From: Clostridium sp. N3C
Lineage (GTDB): Bacteria; Bacillota; Clostridia; Clostridiales; Clostridiaceae
Direction: 5' to 3'
Assembly: GCF_900095445.1 (NCBI RefSeq)
Contig: NZ_FMJL01000001.1
Coordinates: forward strand, 62,001 to 126,000
DNA: 64,000 nt
The translations under genes were made by a program, and so were the position numbers. The notes beneath the pieces were generated by a model, which was not told the DNA's origin, did no database searches, and saw nothing but the letters and a program-made list of their open reading frames with translations. This document shows, one piece after another, positions 1 through 9,293 of the stretch. Numbering within the stretch: the first letter of the stretch is position 1; every line of letters starts with the position of its first letter.

Positions 1-1152
1 AAGGATAATACCCATCAGAAGAAAGTTCATCAGTCTGTAAGGGTAGACTTAGAAAGATTGGATAAGTTTATGAATATGGTGTCTGAGCTAGTTATCAATA
101 GAACTAGACTAGAACAAATAAGTTCAAATTACAAGTTAACAGATTTGAATGAGACACTTGAACATGTGGCTAGAATAACATCAGATCTTCAAGATTTAGT
201 TATGAAGATTAGAATGTTGCCTTTAGAGGTAGTCTTCAATAGATTCCCAAGAATGATAAGAGATTTATCAGTGGAACTAAATAAGGATATTGACTTTATA
301 ATTAAAGGAGCAGACACTGAACTTGATAGAACCGTTATCGATGAAATTGGTGAGCCTTTAATACATCTAATCAGAAATGCCGCAGACCATGGAATAGAAG
401 ACAGAGAGACAAGAATAGCAAGAGGAAAAAATCCTACTGGAACCATAAAGCTTATAGCCTACCAAGAGGGAACTAAGGCTGTGATTAAAGTAGAGGATGA
501 TGGTAATGGTATAGATGTGGAAAAGATAAGAAATAAGGCTGAAAAAGTTGGAATAAACACAGAAGGTATGTCAGAAGAAGAAATTAAAAATCTTATCTTT
601 GCTCAAGGATTTAGTACAAATGAAAAGGTTACTGACATCTCTGGTAGAGGTGTAGGAATGGATGTAGTTAAAACAAAAATTACCGCTTTAGGTGGAACTG
701 TTAGTGTGGAGAGTGAAATTGGAAAGGGTTCTTCCTTTATCATAAAGTTACCATTAACACTACAGATTATACAGGCTCTTCTTGTAAAAGTTGGTGCAGA
801 TACCCTAGCTATTTCTTTAGGCTATATAGATAGGGTTATTGATTTCAAGGAAGATATGGTGAAGAAGTCTAACAATAGAGAATTTATTATGTATAGAGGT
901 AATGTAATTCCTTTTGTTAGAGTTAATGAAAAATTAAAAATAAAACAAGCAGATAATGAAAATAAATTTGTTGTTATTGTCAAGATTGGAGACAAAACTA
1001 CAGGGCTCTTGGTAGATTCGCTTTTAGGACAACAAGAAATTGTAATTAAGCACCTAGGTAAAACTTTGAGAAATATGAAACAGTATATAGGAGCAACTAT
1101 TTTAGGAGATGGACTTGTTACCCTAATACTGGATGTGGCAGCTTTGATCTAA
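1..1152 (+). CDS. cheA: Chemotaxis histidine kinase CheA, C-terminal part (5' truncated by window)
   Basis: The window opens inside this gene. The frame is open from base 1, and the TTG at 58 is internal, so the P1 phosphotransfer and P2 domains lie outside. The visible 383 residues hold the P3 dimerisation helices (RLDKFMNMVSELVINRTRL), the P4 ATP-binding domain with its N box (HLIRNAADHGIE), G1 (DDGNGID) and G2 (GRGVGMDVV), and a C-terminal CheW-like P5 domain. CheA autophosphorylates in receptor-CheW arrays and passes phosphate to CheY. It is followed at short spacing by cheC, cheY and cheW, and then by the switch genes that CheY-P acts on. No catalytic box in the visible part is damaged. 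Confidence 0.97.
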   Translation, partial: KDNTHQKKVHQSVRVDLERLDKFMNMVSELVINRTRLEQISSNYKLTDLNETLEHVARITSDLQDLVMKIRMLPLEVVFNRFPRMIRDLSVELNKDIDFIIKGADTELDRTVIDEIGEPLIHLIRNAADHGIEDRETRIARGKNPTGTIKLIAYQEGTKAVIKVEDDGNGIDVEKIRNKAEKVGINTEGMSEEEIKNLIFAQGFSTNEKVTDISGRGVGMDVVKTKITALGGTVSVESEIGKGSSFIIKLPLTLQIIQALLVKVGADTLAISLGYIDRVIDFKEDMVKKSNNREFIMYRGNVIPFVRVNEKLKIKQADNENKFVVIVKIGDKTTGLLVDSLLGQQEIVIKHLGKTLRNMKQYIGATILGDGLVTLILDVAALI

Positions 1153-1184
1153 TAGGTAGAAAAGCAGATAACCAAGGAGGGTGC

Positions 1185-1787
1185 ATGATGAGTAAAAGGA
1201 AATACAGTGCTATGCAGCTAGATGCTTTGGCGGAGGTTGGGAATATTGGTGCAGGTAACGCTGCAACCGCCTTATCACAATTGATTAATAAAAAGGTAAA
1301 TATGTCAGTACCAGCTGTTAACATTGTACACTTTAATGAAATATTTGATACACAAGAAAGTGAAGAAAGAGTAGTTAGTGTGATTGTCCGCGTATTAGGA
1401 GATACTCCAGGAAATATATTGTTTATATTTGATGACGAGACAGCTAATAATATGATAGAATTATTGACGGGAAAAAAGGAAGACAAATTTAGTGAGCTTG
1501 GATATTCTGTTTTATGTGAGATAGGAAACATTATTGCTGCTTCTTACATGAATGCAATTGCTAAGTTCGCAAATCTATTGATTTTACCTTCTGTACCCGC
1601 GGTAGCTGATGATATGTTAGGTGCTATTTTATCAACTACTTTTATTGAATCAGAACAGTTTGATGATGATGTTCTTGACATAGAAACTATTTTCCAAAAT
1701 GATGATGACATAAAAATTGGAGGACATTTTTATTATGTGCCTAAACCAGGTTCTTTGGAAAAAATATTAAATGCATTAGGTGTATAA
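1185..1787 (+). CDS. cheC: CheY-P phosphatase CheC
   Basis: A 200-residue CheC-family protein. It shows the two phosphatase helices typical of the family, each with an acidic residue three positions before Asn: AEVGNIGAGNA (Glu17/Asn20) and CEIGNIIAASYMNA (Glu112/Asn115). CheC dephosphorylates CheY-P and normally works with the deamidase CheD. No cheD lies beside it or elsewhere in this window. The Shine-Dalgarno AAGGAGG is at 1174-1180. Two ATGs follow (1185 and 1188); spacing slightly favours 1188, so the N terminus may be one residue shorter. It lies 32 bp after cheA and is probably co-transcribed with it. Confidence 0.95.
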   Translation: MMSKRKYSAMQLDALAEVGNIGAGNAATALSQLINKKVNMSVPAVNIVHFNEIFDTQESEERVVSVIVRVLGDTPGNILFIFDDETANNMIELLTGKKEDKFSELGYSVLCEIGNIIAASYMNAIAKFANLLILPSVPAVADDMLGAILSTTFIESEQFDDDVLDIETIFQNDDDIKIGGHFYYVPKPGSLEKILNALGV

Positions 1788-1820
1788 TAATAAAATACAG
1801 TATTATAAGGAGGATATAAA

Positions 1821-2180
1821 ATGGCTAGAGTGTTAATTGTAGATGATGCTGCATTTATGAGAATGATGATAAAGGACATATTGGAGAAAAATGGTTATGA
1901 GGTTATAGGGGAGGCTAATAATGGAGTTAAGGCCGTAGAGATGTATAAAAAAGAAAAACCAGATGTGGTTACAATGGATATAACAATGCCAGATATGGAT
2001 GGTATCGAAGCTGTAAGACAGATTAAGGCCTTTGATGCTTCTGCAAAGATTATTATGTGTAGTGCAATGGGACAACAAACTATGGTTATGGATGCTATTA
2101 GAGCTGGAGCAAAAGACTTCATTGTTAAACCCTTCCAAGCAGATAGAGTATTAGAAGCTATAAAAAAAGTAGTCGGATAA
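1821..2180 (+). CDS. cheY: Chemotaxis response regulator CheY
   Basis: A single-domain receiver of 119 residues, the usual CheY length, with no output domain. The acidic pair is Asp8/Asp9, the phosphoacceptor is Asp53 in the motif VVTMDITMPDMDG, the switch hydroxyl residue is Ser81 and the conserved Lys is Lys103 in VKPF. CheA phosphorylates it. CheY-P then binds the N-terminal peptides of FliM and FliY, both encoded just downstream, to change motor rotation. CheC and FliY are the likely phosphatases. The AAGGAGG at 1808-1814 sets the ATG. Confidence 0.97.
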   Translation: MARVLIVDDAAFMRMMIKDILEKNGYEVIGEANNGVKAVEMYKKEKPDVVTMDITMPDMDGIEAVRQIKAFDASAKIIMCSAMGQQTMVMDAIRAGAKDFIVKPFQADRVLEAIKKVVG

Positions 2181-2223
2181 AAATAGGAATTTTAACTATA
2201 ATACCTTATAGGGGGGAAGGATT

Positions 2224-2625
2224 TTGCAGATAATTGTATTTAAACTTAACGATGAAGAATTCGCCGTTGAAACTTCAAAGGTTGAAAGTATAAACGATAT
2301 GATGAAAGTAACAAATGTACCTGCAGCTCCAGCGTATATTAAGGGGTTAATTAATCTAAGAGGAAATGTAATTTCTTTGCTAGATATAGAATTACTCCTT
2401 GATGTTGAAAAAAAGAATGGAGAAAAGAGCAATATAATTATATTAAACGTTAAAGATGAATTGGTAGGTATTGCAGTTGATAGTGTCAGTGAAGTAATGG
2501 AAGTTAAGGAAGATCAACTAGAGAACGTTACAGATGAAACAAATAAGGCTTATGTTAAAGCCATAGTAAATTTAGGCTCAAAAATAGTTACATTGATAGA
2601 TATAGATGAATTGCAAATAAATTAG
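2224..2625 (+). CDS. cheW: Chemotaxis coupling protein CheW
   Basis: A 133-residue CheW domain. It starts with the family pattern of a short beta strand (QIIVFKLNDEEFAVET) and carries the conserved YIKGLINLRGNVISLLD segment that contacts CheA P5 and receptors. It couples chemoreceptors to CheA in membrane arrays. The start is TTG, placed by a purine-rich ribosome site (GGGGGGAAGG, 2211-2220) three bases upstream. That spacing is tight, but no other start fits the family. It lies between cheY and fliM in the same operon. Confidence 0.95.
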   Translation: MQIIVFKLNDEEFAVETSKVESINDMMKVTNVPAAPAYIKGLINLRGNVISLLDIELLLDVEKKNGEKSNIIILNVKDELVGIAVDSVSEVMEVKEDQLENVTDETNKAYVKAIVNLGSKIVTLIDIDELQIN

Positions 2626-2644
2626 CATGAAATGAGGGAAATGT

Positions 2645-3640
2645 ATGGCAGAAGTCTTATCACAAAGTGAAATCGATGCACTGTTATCTGCCTTGTCATC
2701 AGGAGATATACACCCGGATGAGCTTCCTAAAGAAGAAGAGAAACAGAAGGTAAAGTTATACGATTTTAGAAGTCCTCAAAAATTTTCTAAAGAGCATTTG
2801 AGAACTTTGGAATTAATTCATGATAATTTTGCTAGAATAATTTCAAATTTTCTCACTGCTCAAATTAGAACTAACGCAAAAATTAAAATTGAATCTATAG
2901 AACAGATTACCTATGAGGAGTTTATACATTCAATTCCTAATCCTACGATATTAACTACTTTTAAAATGCCACCTTTAAGCGGATCAATTTTATTTGAAAC
3001 AAATCCTTCCTTTGTTTTTCAAGTAAATGATATTTTATTAGGTGGTAAAGGTGATAGACAAAGCAAAATTAGGGAATTTACAGACATCGATAAAAATATT
3101 ATTAGACAAATTAATACTGGTTTGATATCAAATCTAAGGTTGGCTTGGGAAGATATCATTGATGTAAATCCAGAAATTGAGGCCTTAGAAACAAATCCAG
3201 CATTAAATCAGACCTTGGCGCCAAATGAAGCAGTAGCACTAATAACCTTCTCCTGTGAAATAGGATTAAATTCAACCTTTATTAATATGTGTATTCCTTA
3301 TATAAGTATAGAGAAGGTGTTGGATAAGTTAGTTGTTCAATATTGGTTCCAGCAGGCCGATGACGAGTTAGTAAAAGAGTCCCGACAGAAGTTAAAGGAA
3401 AGATTAAACATAGTGGATGTGAACTTGACAGCTGTATTAGGGAAAGCTCAAATTACAGTTGATGATTTCTTGAAGCTTAATATAGGTGATGTAGTAACCT
3501 TAGACAGTAAAACAACTGACGCAGTTACAGTTCTAGCAGAGGATAAGAAGATATATTATGCTCGGCCAGGAATTATAAAGAAGTATAGAGGAATTGAGAT
3601 ATTAGATATGATTGATAAGGATGTGGAAAGTTATGAGTAA
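2645..3640 (+). CDS. fliM: Flagellar motor switch protein FliM
   Basis: 331 residues, normal for FliM. The N-terminal LSQSEIDALLSAL is the CheY-P docking peptide. The CheC-like middle domain carries the GGKG signature (LLGGKGDRQ) that contacts FliG. The C-terminal 80 residues form a SpoA (FliN-like) domain that joins the C-ring base. The stop overlaps the start of fliY by 8 bp, which suggests translational coupling of the two switch subunits. Confidence 0.97.
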   Translation: MAEVLSQSEIDALLSALSSGDIHPDELPKEEEKQKVKLYDFRSPQKFSKEHLRTLELIHDNFARIISNFLTAQIRTNAKIKIESIEQITYEEFIHSIPNPTILTTFKMPPLSGSILFETNPSFVFQVNDILLGGKGDRQSKIREFTDIDKNIIRQINTGLISNLRLAWEDIIDVNPEIEALETNPALNQTLAPNEAVALITFSCEIGLNSTFINMCIPYISIEKVLDKLVVQYWFQQADDELVKESRQKLKERLNIVDVNLTAVLGKAQITVDDFLKLNIGDVVTLDSKTTDAVTVLAEDKKIYYARPGIIKKYRGIEILDMIDKDVESYE

Positions 3641-4835
3641 TGGATTTCTTTCTCAAGAGGAAATTGACGCACTATTAAATGGCGGTGATAGTTCTTCAGC
3701 TCCACAGGAGGAAGAAGAAATATTATCTGATGTAGAAAAAGACTTATTAGGTGAAGTTGGAAATATCTCAATGGGTTCTGCATCTACTGCGCTGTCACAA
3801 ATATTAAATCAAGCAGTAAATATAACTACGCCAGTAGTTACTATAACAACTTTAGATGAATTAAGCAAAACCTTCCAAGTGCCTAACCTTGCTTTAGAGG
3901 TAAAATATACTAGTGGTATAATAGGTGGAAACTTATTAGTTATGAAAATAACCGATGCTGCTATTATAGCTAGTTTAATGATGGGCGGTGACGGAAAGGT
4001 TTCAGCAACAGAGTTAACTGAGATAGAAGAAAGCGCAGTAGCTGAGGCTATGAACCAGATGATAGGTTCCGCAGCAACTTCTATGGCAACAATGCTTGCC
4101 AGAGAAGTAAATATCTCTCCACCGGTATCAATGATTTGGACTGGTAATTCTGATATTGCCATAAACAATATTGATACCAGTGAAAAAATTGTTAGAATTT
4201 CTTTTAGTCTAACTGTGGGAGATTTGATTGATAGTACTATTATGCAAATACTCCCAATAGAAACAGCCAAAAAAATAGTTTCAATAATGATGGGTCAAGA
4301 GGATAGTGAAATGAATAATAATACTTCGACACCTGTTTCTCAAGGAAGCTCTACACAAGAAAACTACAGCACTTCTCAACCGCAATATAATAATAAAAAT
4401 CAAAATTATAACCAAAATCAAGTTAGTAACCAGTATTCAAATTTAGGCTATCAAAATAATTATGGATCAAATAATTTTGATATAGGGCAGAAGCCTATTG
4501 AGCAAGGACCACCCATTGAGGTGCAAAAAGCTCAATTTCAACCTTTGCATCCTTCCGGTGAGCATGATCATCCTAAGAATATAGATCTGATTTTAGATGT
4601 ACCTTTAGAAATATCTGTAGTTTTAGGAAGAACTAAAAAGAGTATTAAGGATGTACTTGCTTTAGGAACTGGATCATTGGTAGAATTAGATAAATTAGCG
4701 GAAGAGCCTGTAGAAATACTTGTAAATGGTAAGAAGGTTGCCTACGGAGAAGTAGTAGTGGTAGATGAAAACTTTGGAGTAAGAATTACAAGCATTGTTA
4801 GCAATGCTGAAAGAATAAAAAGTTTAGGAAAATAA
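3633..4835 (+). CDS. fliY: Motor switch / CheY-P phosphatase FliY (FliN-type)
   Basis: 400 residues from the ATG at 3633, which gives the canonical start MSNGFLSQEEIDALL (a CheY-P docking peptide). An in-frame ATG at 3612 lies further inside fliM and is less likely. The order is: docking peptide; CheC-like phosphatase domain with GEVGNISMGSAS and a second helix near AMNQMIGSAAT; an Asn/Gln-rich low-complexity linker of about 70 residues (around 230-300); and a C-terminal SpoA/FliN domain. FliY builds the lower C-ring and removes phosphate from CheY-P at the motor. It is the last gene before a terminator. Confidence 0.95.
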   Translation: MSNGFLSQEEIDALLNGGDSSSAPQEEEEILSDVEKDLLGEVGNISMGSASTALSQILNQAVNITTPVVTITTLDELSKTFQVPNLALEVKYTSGIIGGNLLVMKITDAAIIASLMMGGDGKVSATELTEIEESAVAEAMNQMIGSAATSMATMLAREVNISPPVSMIWTGNSDIAINNIDTSEKIVRISFSLTVGDLIDSTIMQILPIETAKKIVSIMMGQEDSEMNNNTSTPVSQGSSTQENYSTSQPQYNNKNQNYNQNQVSNQYSNLGYQNNYGSNNFDIGQKPIEQGPPIEVQKAQFQPLHPSGEHDHPKNIDLILDVPLEISVVLGRTKKSIKDVLALGTGSLVELDKLAEEPVEILVNGKKVAYGEVVVVDENFGVRITSIVSNAERIKSLGK

Positions 4836-4895
4836 TTTGATTATAATAATGGAAAGTTTATTATGATAAAACTTTCTATTGTATTTTCCTCATTG

Positions 4896-4930
4896 AACTC
4901 GGGACAGTAGATCCCGAGTTTTAATTTTTT
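4896..4930 (+). terminator. Intrinsic terminator after fliY
   Basis: A perfect 9-bp stem AACTCGGGA (4896-4904) / TCCCGAGTT (4912-4920) with a 7-base loop, then TTAATTTTTT. It is preceded by a weaker AT-rich hairpin GAAAGTTT (4852-4859) / AAACTTTC (4869-4876). Together they close the cheA-fliY transcript before the flgM promoter. Confidence 0.88.
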
Positions 4931-4994
4931 ACATAGAAGCACTTATGTATAAATTTAATATGTAAAGACTACTTATCAATTTCAGTATAAGGTA

Positions 4995-5021
4995 TAAACT
5001 TTATAAAAATATAAACGATAA
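4995..5021 (+). promoter_or_regulatory. Sigma-D (sigma-28) type promoter for flgM operon
   Basis: TAAA at 4995-4998, a 15-base spacer, then AACGATAA (5014-5021). This follows the flagellar sigma-28 pattern of TAAA-N15-(GC)CGATAA; only the two bases before CGATAA differ. It lies directly after the fliY terminator and 31 bp before flgM. It implies that flgM and the following hook-filament genes depend on SigD, which is encoded at 45848. Confidence 0.82.
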
Positions 5022-5052
5022 ATAACTAAAGGAAACTTGTGGGGGGATTATT

Positions 5053-5328
5053 ATGAAAATAAATGGAGTAAGTCCAAGTAAAATTATTAATTTATATAGT
5101 ACAAGTAAAAAGTTAGATATCAAGGATGCAAGCAAAGTTCATAGGGATTCAATTGAAATATCTAGCATTGGAAAGAGCTTAAGTAATATGTGCTTAGATG
5201 ATAATTATGAAATATCAGAGAAAAGGCTAGATGAAATCAGAGATGAGATTTCTAAAGGAACTTATAAGGTAGATTCAAAATTAGTAGCACAAAGGATGAT
5301 AGACTTCATGAAAGGAAGAGAAGTATAA
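5053..5328 (+). CDS. flgM: Anti-sigma-D factor FlgM
   Basis: A 91-residue FlgM. The family signature sits at the C terminus: a helix after RDSIEIS and then SKGTYKVDSKLVAQRM. FlgM binds SigD and blocks late gene expression until the hook-basal body is built. The cognate sigma gene is in this window at 45848. The ribosome site GTGGGGGG (5039-5046) is strong. The gene is preceded by its own sigma-D promoter, giving the classic feedback loop. Its stop overlaps the first base of flgN. Confidence 0.95.
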   Translation: MKINGVSPSKIINLYSTSKKLDIKDASKVHRDSIEISSIGKSLSNMCLDDNYEISEKRLDEIRDEISKGTYKVDSKLVAQRMIDFMKGREV

Positions 5329-5741
5329 TGGACTCTGAAAGATTAAAGAGTATAATGCAAAAGGAAACAGATGCTTTAAAAAATCTTCTTTCCTTGCTAG
5401 AAGAACAGCATAAATTATTGTTGGGGAATAAAGTTTTTGAATTGGAAGCAATGGTAAGCAAAATACAGAATGTGAATAAAGAAATTGCTGAACTTGAAAT
5501 GGAGAGAAGAAAAATAACTGCTGGAAAAGTTATGAGTCACATAGTTATGGAGACTAAAGATTTGGACTTGGAAAATAGTTATCGCAATATAAAAAAATTA
5601 CTAGCACAGTTACAACTTCAGAAGGACACAAATGACACGCTAATTAGGCAAGGTTTAGGTTTTAGTACAAGGATGCTAAATCTGATAACACCAGATAGAA
5701 AAATGCAAACCTATAATGCTTACGGAAAACTTAGAAGATAG
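5328..5741 (+). CDS. flgN: FlgN-type hook-filament chaperone
   Basis: A 137-residue, almost entirely helical protein (long heptad-like stretches around residues 10-110), as expected for FlgN. It lies between flgM and flgK, the conserved position. FlgN guides the junction proteins FlgK and FlgL to the export gate. It overlaps flgM by one base and ends 10 bp before flgK. Sequence conservation in this family is weak, so position carries much of the call. Confidence 0.88.
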   Translation: MDSERLKSIMQKETDALKNLLSLLEEQHKLLLGNKVFELEAMVSKIQNVNKEIAELEMERRKITAGKVMSHIVMETKDLDLENSYRNIKKLLAQLQLQKDTNDTLIRQGLGFSTRMLNLITPDRKMQTYNAYGKLRR

Positions 5742-5751
5742 AGGTGAAAGA

Positions 5752-7569
5752 ATGTCAGGATTATTTAATACTTTTAATATAGCAAAAAAAGGGTTATTTG
5801 TTCAGCAAAAGTCTATAGAAGTTACTTCTCACAATATTGCCAATGCCAATACAGAGGGATATTCAAGACAAAGAGCTGAGATACAAACCACCAGGCCTTT
5901 TGGTATGCCAACTCTAAATACTACAGCAGAAGTTGGTCAGCTTGGTACAGGTGCAGAAGTTTCTGCTATAAACAGAATAAGAGATAGCTTTATAGACTAT
6001 CAAGTAAGAACAGAAACAAGTACTTATGGTCAATATGAGGCTAGAGAAAAATTTCTGCATGAAATTGAAAGTATCTTTAACGAGCCTACTGAAACAGGAA
6101 TCTCAACATTAATTGGTAAGTTTTTTGATTCTTGGCAACAACTTTCCAAGCAGGCTAATAGCTCTAATGCTAGAACGGTTGTGGCTCAGCAATCTGCAGC
6201 TTTAGCAGACGAATTAAATCACACCTATACTCAGTTAAAGAATCTAAAAGAGAATGCTAGTTCATTAATAAGGAGTTCTGTATTTGAAATTAATAATTTA
6301 TTAAATCAGTTAGATCAGGTAAACCAACAGATAATTGGTGTTAAAATAGCTGGCAATATTCCAAATGATTTAATGGATAAAAGGGATTTGCTTTTAGATG
6401 AACTTAGTAAAAAATTTAATATTAATTTAGATAAAACATCCTTTGACGGATTTGATGTAAAACCTGTTGATACACAAGGTGTAAAGGACGGTTACGTATT
6501 AAAATCAGAGAACAATGATGATGCTAAAAGATTTTCATATATAACTAACATTGAAGATTTAGGCGGTGGTACCTATAAACTCACCTACTATAAGCTAGGA
6601 GATATGACTTCTGAAAAAAATAAGATGACCATTACCGTTACTGGCTTAGACGATGATGCAGTTAAAGAGATTTCTCATACAAGAGTGCTTTGGGCCTCTC
6701 AGGACGGAACTGCAATAAAGGGAGATGGTTGGGAAATTAAAGATGGGGCTACTGTTTCCTATGCTGAATTGCAATTATTTCAACCTTCCTCTGGTGAATT
6801 AAAGGGATATATGTCTGTAATGTCAGATATCGAAAGTTATATGGATCAGCTAAACAGTGTAGCAAAAGCTTTAGCTTTCACTGTTAATGCAGTACACAGC
6901 GGTATGACAGATGTAACTTCCGCAGGGGACCCTGCAAAAGATTTTGTGCCTTTCTTTGTAAATAGTCAGGTAGCAGAATATAGTAATGGTATTTTAAATA
7001 ATCTAGATGCTGTATTGGCTGCAGAAAAGAACATAACGGCAGAAAATATTAGCGTAAATGTAGAACTTTTAAAAGACGTTATGAAGATTAAAACTAGAAC
7101 ACATGACAATGAGTTTGATTATACAAAGAATAATAACGTAGACGGTGAATCTGATGGTGAAAGAGCAAAAGCTATAGCAGCACTTAGATATACTTTAATA
7201 AAAGTTCAGGATTTTGGAATTAATATTAATGAAAGAAAAGATTTATTTGATCCTCTTAAAGGTGGAAGTGTTCTAACAAATAATGGTATGACTATTAAAG
7301 ATAACACTAATGGTACTACTATAGATAATTACTTTAAAGATACTATTGATAAATTAGGGGTCCAGACACAGGAGGCTAAAAGAATAGTAAAGAATCAGCA
7401 ATCCTTGTTGGATAGTTTCACTGAAACTAGACTTAGTATATCTGGTGTTTCTTTAGATGAAGAAATGACAAATTTAATTCAATTTCAACATGCATATCAG
7501 GCTAATGCAAAAATAATCAATACGGTAGATGAATTATTAGATGTTATTATTAATGGTTTAGTAAGATAG
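5752..7569 (+). CDS. flgK: Hook-filament junction protein FlgK (HAP1)
   Basis: 605 residues from the ATG at 5752, placed by GAGGTG at 5741-5746; a longer in-frame reading from 5716 lies inside flgN and is rejected. The N terminus has the rod/hook signature (MSGLFNTFNIAKKGL, then SHNIANANTEGYSRQ). The C terminus has the matching coiled-coil end (NLIQFQHAYQANAKIINTVD). FlgK forms the first junction ring between hook and filament. The middle of about 350 residues is the variable surface region. Confidence 0.96.
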   Translation: MSGLFNTFNIAKKGLFVQQKSIEVTSHNIANANTEGYSRQRAEIQTTRPFGMPTLNTTAEVGQLGTGAEVSAINRIRDSFIDYQVRTETSTYGQYEAREKFLHEIESIFNEPTETGISTLIGKFFDSWQQLSKQANSSNARTVVAQQSAALADELNHTYTQLKNLKENASSLIRSSVFEINNLLNQLDQVNQQIIGVKIAGNIPNDLMDKRDLLLDELSKKFNINLDKTSFDGFDVKPVDTQGVKDGYVLKSENNDDAKRFSYITNIEDLGGGTYKLTYYKLGDMTSEKNKMTITVTGLDDDAVKEISHTRVLWASQDGTAIKGDGWEIKDGATVSYAELQLFQPSSGELKGYMSVMSDIESYMDQLNSVAKALAFTVNAVHSGMTDVTSAGDPAKDFVPFFVNSQVAEYSNGILNNLDAVLAAEKNITAENISVNVELLKDVMKIKTRTHDNEFDYTKNNNVDGESDGERAKAIAALRYTLIKVQDFGININERKDLFDPLKGGSVLTNNGMTIKDNTNGTTIDNYFKDTIDKLGVQTQEAKRIVKNQQSLLDSFTETRLSISGVSLDEEMTNLIQFQHAYQANAKIINTVDELLDVIINGLVR

Positions 7570-7587
7570 TAAAAAGAGGTGATAAAT

Positions 7588-8604
7588 TTGAGAGTAACCA
7601 ATAAGATGTTATCAACTAGCTTTTTGAGAGATATGGGCAACAATCTTAGTAATTTACAAGAGCTTCAACAACAAATGACTTCTGGGAAAGAAATAAGAAG
7701 ACCATCAGACAATCCTTTTAAGGTAGCTAGAGCTATGCAGCTTTACAGTAATATTAATGCTAATAAACAGTATAAGGAGAATATTAGCGATACTATAAAT
7801 TGGTTGGATACCACAGATACTGCTTTAGGTCAAGCAGGAAATGTTTTGCAAAGAGTTAGAGAACTTCTTATATCTGCCGGTAATGCTTCCTATAGCGAAA
7901 GTGAGAGAAAAGCTATCAAAGATGAAATTAATGAAAAAATAGGTGAACTTGCACAAATTTTGAACACTAATTTCGATGGTAAGTATATATTTGGAGGTAC
8001 AAGAGCTACTACAAAACCTGTAGATTCCGCTCCAGATGCAAATACTAACAATACAAAACTTTTTTATAACTCTAGAAGCGGATCAGAGCTAGAACTAAAT
8101 TCTACAGATTTAAATGTTCAAAATGAACTGGCCATGATTAAAACTAAAATGTCTGTAGAAATATCACAGGGAGTAAGCATGGAATATAACGTAACTGCAG
8201 CGGATGTACTTCAATTTACCAGTGAAGATGGAACTCAATATAATTTAATGGAGCTTTTAACCAACATAACTAATCATTTAGATGGAAAAGATAATAATGG
8301 TAACGCTGATACTGATAAAGCACTAGAGCTAATTAATACAAGTGATCTTAAAGGTATAACAGATGCTATTAATAATCTGCTTAAAATTCGTTCTGAAGTA
8401 GGAGCTAAGCAAAATAGAATGGAAAGTGCTAAGTTTAGAAATGAAGAGGAAACCTACAACATGAAAGAAATTCTTTCAGAAACTGAGGATATAGATATAA
8501 CTGAAAAAACTATGGAATACGCTATTATGCAGACAGTTTACATTGCATCCTTACAAACTAGTGCAAGAGTACTTCAACCAACCTTGATGGATTATCTAGG
8601 TTAG
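7588..8604 (+). CDS. flgL: Hook-filament junction protein FlgL (HAP3)
   Basis: 338 residues from a TTG start at 7588, giving the canonical MRVTNKMLSTSFLRDM. An upstream GTG at 7579 overlaps the ribosome site AGAGGTG (7575-7581) and is rejected. It is a flagellin-like protein with the conserved SGKEIRRPSDNPFKVARAM segment and a C-terminal helix ending in LQPTLMDYLG. FlgL forms the second junction ring, on which the filament assembles. It lies 18 bp after flgK. Confidence 0.95.
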   Translation: MRVTNKMLSTSFLRDMGNNLSNLQELQQQMTSGKEIRRPSDNPFKVARAMQLYSNINANKQYKENISDTINWLDTTDTALGQAGNVLQRVRELLISAGNASYSESERKAIKDEINEKIGELAQILNTNFDGKYIFGGTRATTKPVDSAPDANTNNTKLFYNSRSGSELELNSTDLNVQNELAMIKTKMSVEISQGVSMEYNVTAADVLQFTSEDGTQYNLMELLTNITNHLDGKDNNGNADTDKALELINTSDLKGITDAINNLLKIRSEVGAKQNRMESAKFRNEEETYNMKEILSETEDIDITEKTMEYAIMQTVYIASLQTSARVLQPTLMDYLG

Positions 8605-8618
8605 ATAGGAGAGGTAAA

Positions 8619-9044
8619 ATGAAATTTCAAACTACGCATCATGGAATAATAGAATATGATGAAGCTGATGTAATAACTTTTATAAAAGGTTTACCTGGAT
8701 TTGAAGGACTATCAAAATTTGTGTTATTACCTGTAGAAGGAAATGAGGGGTTTAATATTTTACATTCTATAGAGGATCCTGATATAGGTTTGGTGACCAT
8801 AAGTCCTTTTAGTATTGATGAGTCATATGAGGTTGAACTTAAGGATGGAGTGATTAAGAGGCTTAATATAGAAAAGCCAGAAGATGTATTGATACAGAAC
8901 ACAGTAACTCTACATTCGAAGGTAGAAAATATTACAGTAAATTTAAAGGCACCAATAGTAATAAATATAAGTAACAAATCAGGGGAACAAATAATATTAG
9001 ATAGTGATAAATATCTGATCAAACATCCTTTAGTTCAGGAGTGA
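8619..9044 (+). CDS. fliW: Flagellar assembly factor FliW
   Basis: A 141-residue Fli[20 protein letters not shown] followed by the conserved IKGLPGFEG turn. FliW binds either flagellin or CsrA. When flagellin is exported, freed FliW binds CsrA and relieves repression of flagellin translation. The gene overlaps the csrA ribosome site and lies a few kilobases before a flagellin leader with CsrA-type sites, so all parts of the switch are present. Confidence 0.96.
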   Translation: MKFQTTHHGIIEYDEADVITFIKGLPGFEGLSKFVLLPVEGNEGFNILHSIEDPDIGLVTISPFSIDESYEVELKDGVIKRLNIEKPEDVLIQNTVTLHSKVENITVNLKAPIVINISNKSGEQIILDSDKYLIKHPLVQE

Positions 9045-9049
9045 TAATT

Positions 9050-9268
9050 ATGTTAGTTATAACAAGAAAAAAGGGAGAATCTCTTTTAATTGGTGATGAT
9101 ATAGAAATTACAGTGGTTAAAGTTGATGACGGCTCTGTTAAATTAGCTATTAATGCACCTAGGGATATTACCATTTTAAGAAAAGAACTTTACAAAGAAG
9201 TAGAAGAAGAAAACAAGACAGCAGCAGTTTTTAATTTAGATTTGTTAAAAAATATAAAGAAAAAATAG
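9050..9268 (+). CDS. csrA: RNA-binding translational regulator CsrA
   Basis: 72 residues starting with the invariant [15 protein letters not shown] at the ATG at 9050. The GTG at 9041 is part of the ribosome site region and would add three residues; it is rejected. The conserved second half ([14 protein letters not shown]) is intact. CsrA binds GGA motifs in RNA loops and over ribosome sites, blocking translation. Its coupling with fliW is the Gram-positive arrangement. Likely targets here are the fliC leader (13540-13571) and perhaps the flgE leader (33715-33787). Confidence 0.96.
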   Translation: MLVITRKKGESLLIGDDIEITVVKVDDGSVKLAINAPRDITILRKELYKEVEEENKTAAVFNLDLLKNIKKK

Positions 9269-9293
9269 TAAGTAGTATTAAGAGGTGAATAAT

